A stretch of 6,863 nt of DNA from Deltaproteobacteria bacterium (GTDB taxonomy: Bacteria > Myxococcota_A > UBA796). Below the pieces are notes generated by a model that ran no database searches, had not been told where the DNA came from, and saw only the letters and a program-made list of their open reading frames with translations. The translations under genes and the position numbers were made by a program. Positions 5,833 to 6,863 of the stretch are shown here, one piece after another (within the stretch, counting starts at the first letter, position 1; each line of letters starts with the position of its first letter). The stretch covers positions 20,422 through 27,284 of the forward strand of contig PALY01000009.1 of NCBI GenBank assembly GCA_002707085.1, given 5' to 3'.

Positions 5833-6639
5833 ATGACCCGTCTGTTTCCATGCCTATTCATTGGCCTTGTCGCCTGTAATGCAAGCATCACCTCTGCCGA
5901 CGACGATGAAAGCACCTTCGGTGACTTCTCGAGTTCAAATCAAGATGCCGATGCAGACGCTGACGCTGACTCCGACTCTGACTCCGACTCCGACTCCGAC
6001 TCCGACGCCGATGATGGTAGTTCTCCCAGTGCAGATGATGATGGAGATGGCTTTACCAATGCAGAAGAAGAGGCTGCAGGAACAAACCCTGACTACGAAT
6101 ACAGCAGACCTTATGAAGGCGGCTACAATGTGGGCTGGTGTGACTCTCCCCCCAGTCCGACTGGGCCGACAGGCACCTCAGAAATGGATCCCTATTGGAC
6201 GACGCTGCAGATGGGTGATGTCACTCGCAACTTCCAGATGATGGATCAGCACGGTGAAATGGTCGATCTGTACAGTTTCTGCGGAAAGCATGTGATGATC
6301 GCCGTGAGTGCTGGCTGGTGTGGACCCTGTCGAGCATTGGCTGAAAGCATGCAGAGTCTGCAAGACCGGTATCGTGCAGACGATCTGCAGATCATCGAAA
6401 TCATCATGCAAGATAATTCAGGCGGTATGCCCGTGTCCCAGTCTTTCCTTTCAAGCTGGGCCAACGATTATGGATTTGACGACATCCCTGTGCTGCAACT
6501 CACCGAACCCACATCGTACGACCACCCGTACTTCTGGTTCGAAAATGACGGGTATATTCCCAGCATCTACCACCTGGATGAAAACATGAGGGTGCTGAAC
6601 GCAGACGGCGGTGTTCACGACCCTGGATCCTGGTTCTAA
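5833..6639 (+). CDS. Lipoprotein with Asp-Ala/Asp-Ser repeat spacer, TSP3-type loop and thioredoxin-like redoxin domain (paralogue 3)
   Basis: The protein has 268 residues, with AAGGAG five bases before ATG 5833 and a 39-base gap from paralogue 2. The signal MTRLFPCLFIGLVAC has a canonical LVAC lipobox at Cys15. Residues 38-61 are a pure Asp-Ala then Asp-Ser dipeptide repeat, followed by a TSP3-like loop ADDDGDGFTNAEEE (67-80) and the conserved linker NPDYEYSRPYEGGYNVGWCD with C103. The redoxin domain (about 133-265) carries FCG with C150, WCGPC (162-166), WANDYGFDDIPVL and IPS with the probable cis-Pro P242. It is predicted to be envelope-anchored with the longest spacer of the three. The role is presumably disulfide exchange; whether reductant or oxidant cannot be read from sequence. 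It is the last redoxin gene of the run. Confidence 0.88.
   Translation: MTRLFPCLFIGLVACNASITSADDDESTFGDFSSSNQDADADADADSDSDSDSDSDSDADDGSSPSADDDGDGFTNAEEEAAGTNPDYEYSRPYEGGYNVGWCDSPPSPTGPTGTSEMDPYWTTLQMGDVTRNFQMMDQHGEMVDLYSFCGKHVMIAVSAGWCGPCRALAESMQSLQDRYRADDLQIIEIIMQDNSGGMPVSQSFLSSWANDYGFDDIPVLQLTEPTSYDHPYFWFENDGYIPSIYHLDENMRVLNADGGVHDPGSWF
5944..6015 (+). repeat. In-frame hexanucleotide repeat coding (Asp-Ala)/(Asp-Ser) spacer
   Basis: Codons alternate GAC or GAT with GCC/GCA/GCT and then TCC/TCT. Five of the six Asp-Ser units are GACTCC and one is GACTCT. The unit is six bases, so gain or loss of a unit by slippage keeps the reading frame and only changes spacer length by two residues. Paralogues 1 and 2 have no such repeat. 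Such acidic dipeptide spacers are a recurring style in myxobacteria-like lipoproteins. Confidence 0.85.
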
Positions 6640-6663
6640 ACACGTTCCGAATTATGGTAGAGG

Positions 6664-6676
6664 CTCCCCACGGGAG
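6664..6676 (+). promoter_or_regulatory. Hairpin including the ribosome binding site of the methyltransferase gene
   Basis: CTCCC (6664-6668) and GGGAG (6672-6676) form a 5-bp GC-rich stem with a CAC loop. The GGGAGG that serves as Shine-Dalgarno for ATG 6682 lies within the 3' arm, so the stem would mask it. No T-run follows, so it is not an intrinsic terminator. The stem may matter for translation or may simply mirror a strong ribosome binding site. Confidence 0.35.
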
Positions 6677-6681
6677 GCAGT

Positions 6682-6863
6682 ATGGACCCCATTCGTTCTG
6701 AACGAGACCTAGATGACCTGCGACGCTACGCTACGGCATGGAGCGTCATATTGGCGTGGGCAAAACATGGACTGTTTGATGCCATGAAACATGGTGAACC
6801 CATGTTGGCATCCGACATCGCAGCCCATGACGATGCGCTGCGCAATACTGCACCGATACTGGC
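6682..6863 (+). CDS. Probable SAM-dependent methyltransferase, N-terminal fragment cut by window edge
   Basis: About 60 residues are visible, open to the right edge, from ATG 6682 with GGAGG four bases upstream. The segment runs MDPIRSERDLDDLRRYA, then AWSVILAWAKHGLFDAMKHG, then PMLASDIAAHDDALRNTAPIL. The order of a helix ending in a GLFDA-type motif, then an ASDIAA helix and a further helix, is typical of the winged-helix dimerisation region in front of many class I O-/C-methyltransferases. The SAM-binding domain would lie beyond the window, so the call rests on this region alone. It starts 42 bases after the last redoxin gene with no terminator between, so it could be the fourth gene of the same transcript. 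Confidence 0.55.
   Translation, partial: MDPIRSERDLDDLRRYATAWSVILAWAKHGLFDAMKHGEPMLASDIAAHDDALRNTAPIL

Noticed and set aside
6654..6701. Short 15-codon frame just before the methyltransferase gene, considered as a leader peptide
   Set aside because: No ribosome binding site, no amino-acid run suggesting attenuation, and it overlaps the methyltransferase start by chance.

Overview
The window looks like chromosomal DNA of a Gram-negative bacterium of the Myxococcota / Bradymonadales (former Deltaproteobacteria) kind, probably uncultivated. This is inferred from protein style: lipoproteins with a lipobox followed by Asp/Glu-rich or (Asp-Ala/Asp-Ser)n spacers, TSP3-type calcium-binding loops, an HDOD protein and a secreted START-domain protein. 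Base composition is intermediate (roughly half GC by eye). I see no phage, IS, integron, CRISPR, tRNA or rRNA.

Left part (1-1355): a minus-strand pair holds an acidic lipoprotein followed by a chromate-transporter-family membrane protein that runs off the left edge. Their stop and start codons overlap in a GTGA, so they are probably translationally coupled. Divergent from them is a small arsenate-reductase-like LMW phosphatase-fold protein. A short bidirectional hairpin separates it from the next gene. The layout suggests a small oxyanion-handling neighbourhood, which is inference.

Middle part (1357-4090): an HDOD signalling protein on the minus strand (a GTG start with a good ribosome binding site, not the longer TTG form) is divergent from an exported START/SRPBCC lipid-binding-type protein. 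That gene converges on a minus-strand cysteine-rich exported protein of unknown function whose eight non-signal cysteines fall into four C-x(9-11)-C pairs.

Right part (4243-6639): the most distinctive element is a plus-strand run of three tandem paralogues. Each encodes a lipoprotein signal, an acidic spacer, one or two calcium-binding TSP3-like loops, a conserved tyrosine-rich linker ending in GWCDxPPxPTGPT, and a thioredoxin-fold redoxin domain with a WCGPC active site. Gaps are 9 and 39 bases with strong AAGGAG sites, so they very likely form one operon. The thioredoxin cores are strongly conserved, while the spacers differ in length and composition, the third carrying a hexanucleotide-coded Asp-Ala/Asp-Ser repeat. 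An extra conserved cysteine pair (WCD and FCG) accompanies the WCGPC motif in all three. I infer a set of envelope-tethered, calcium-responsive disulfide exchange proteins held at different distances from the membrane. The substrate is unknown.

Right edge (6682-6863): the N-terminus of a probable SAM-dependent methyltransferase (winged-helix dimerisation region), whose ribosome binding site lies in a small hairpin. It may be read through from the redoxin operon, because no terminator is visible between them.
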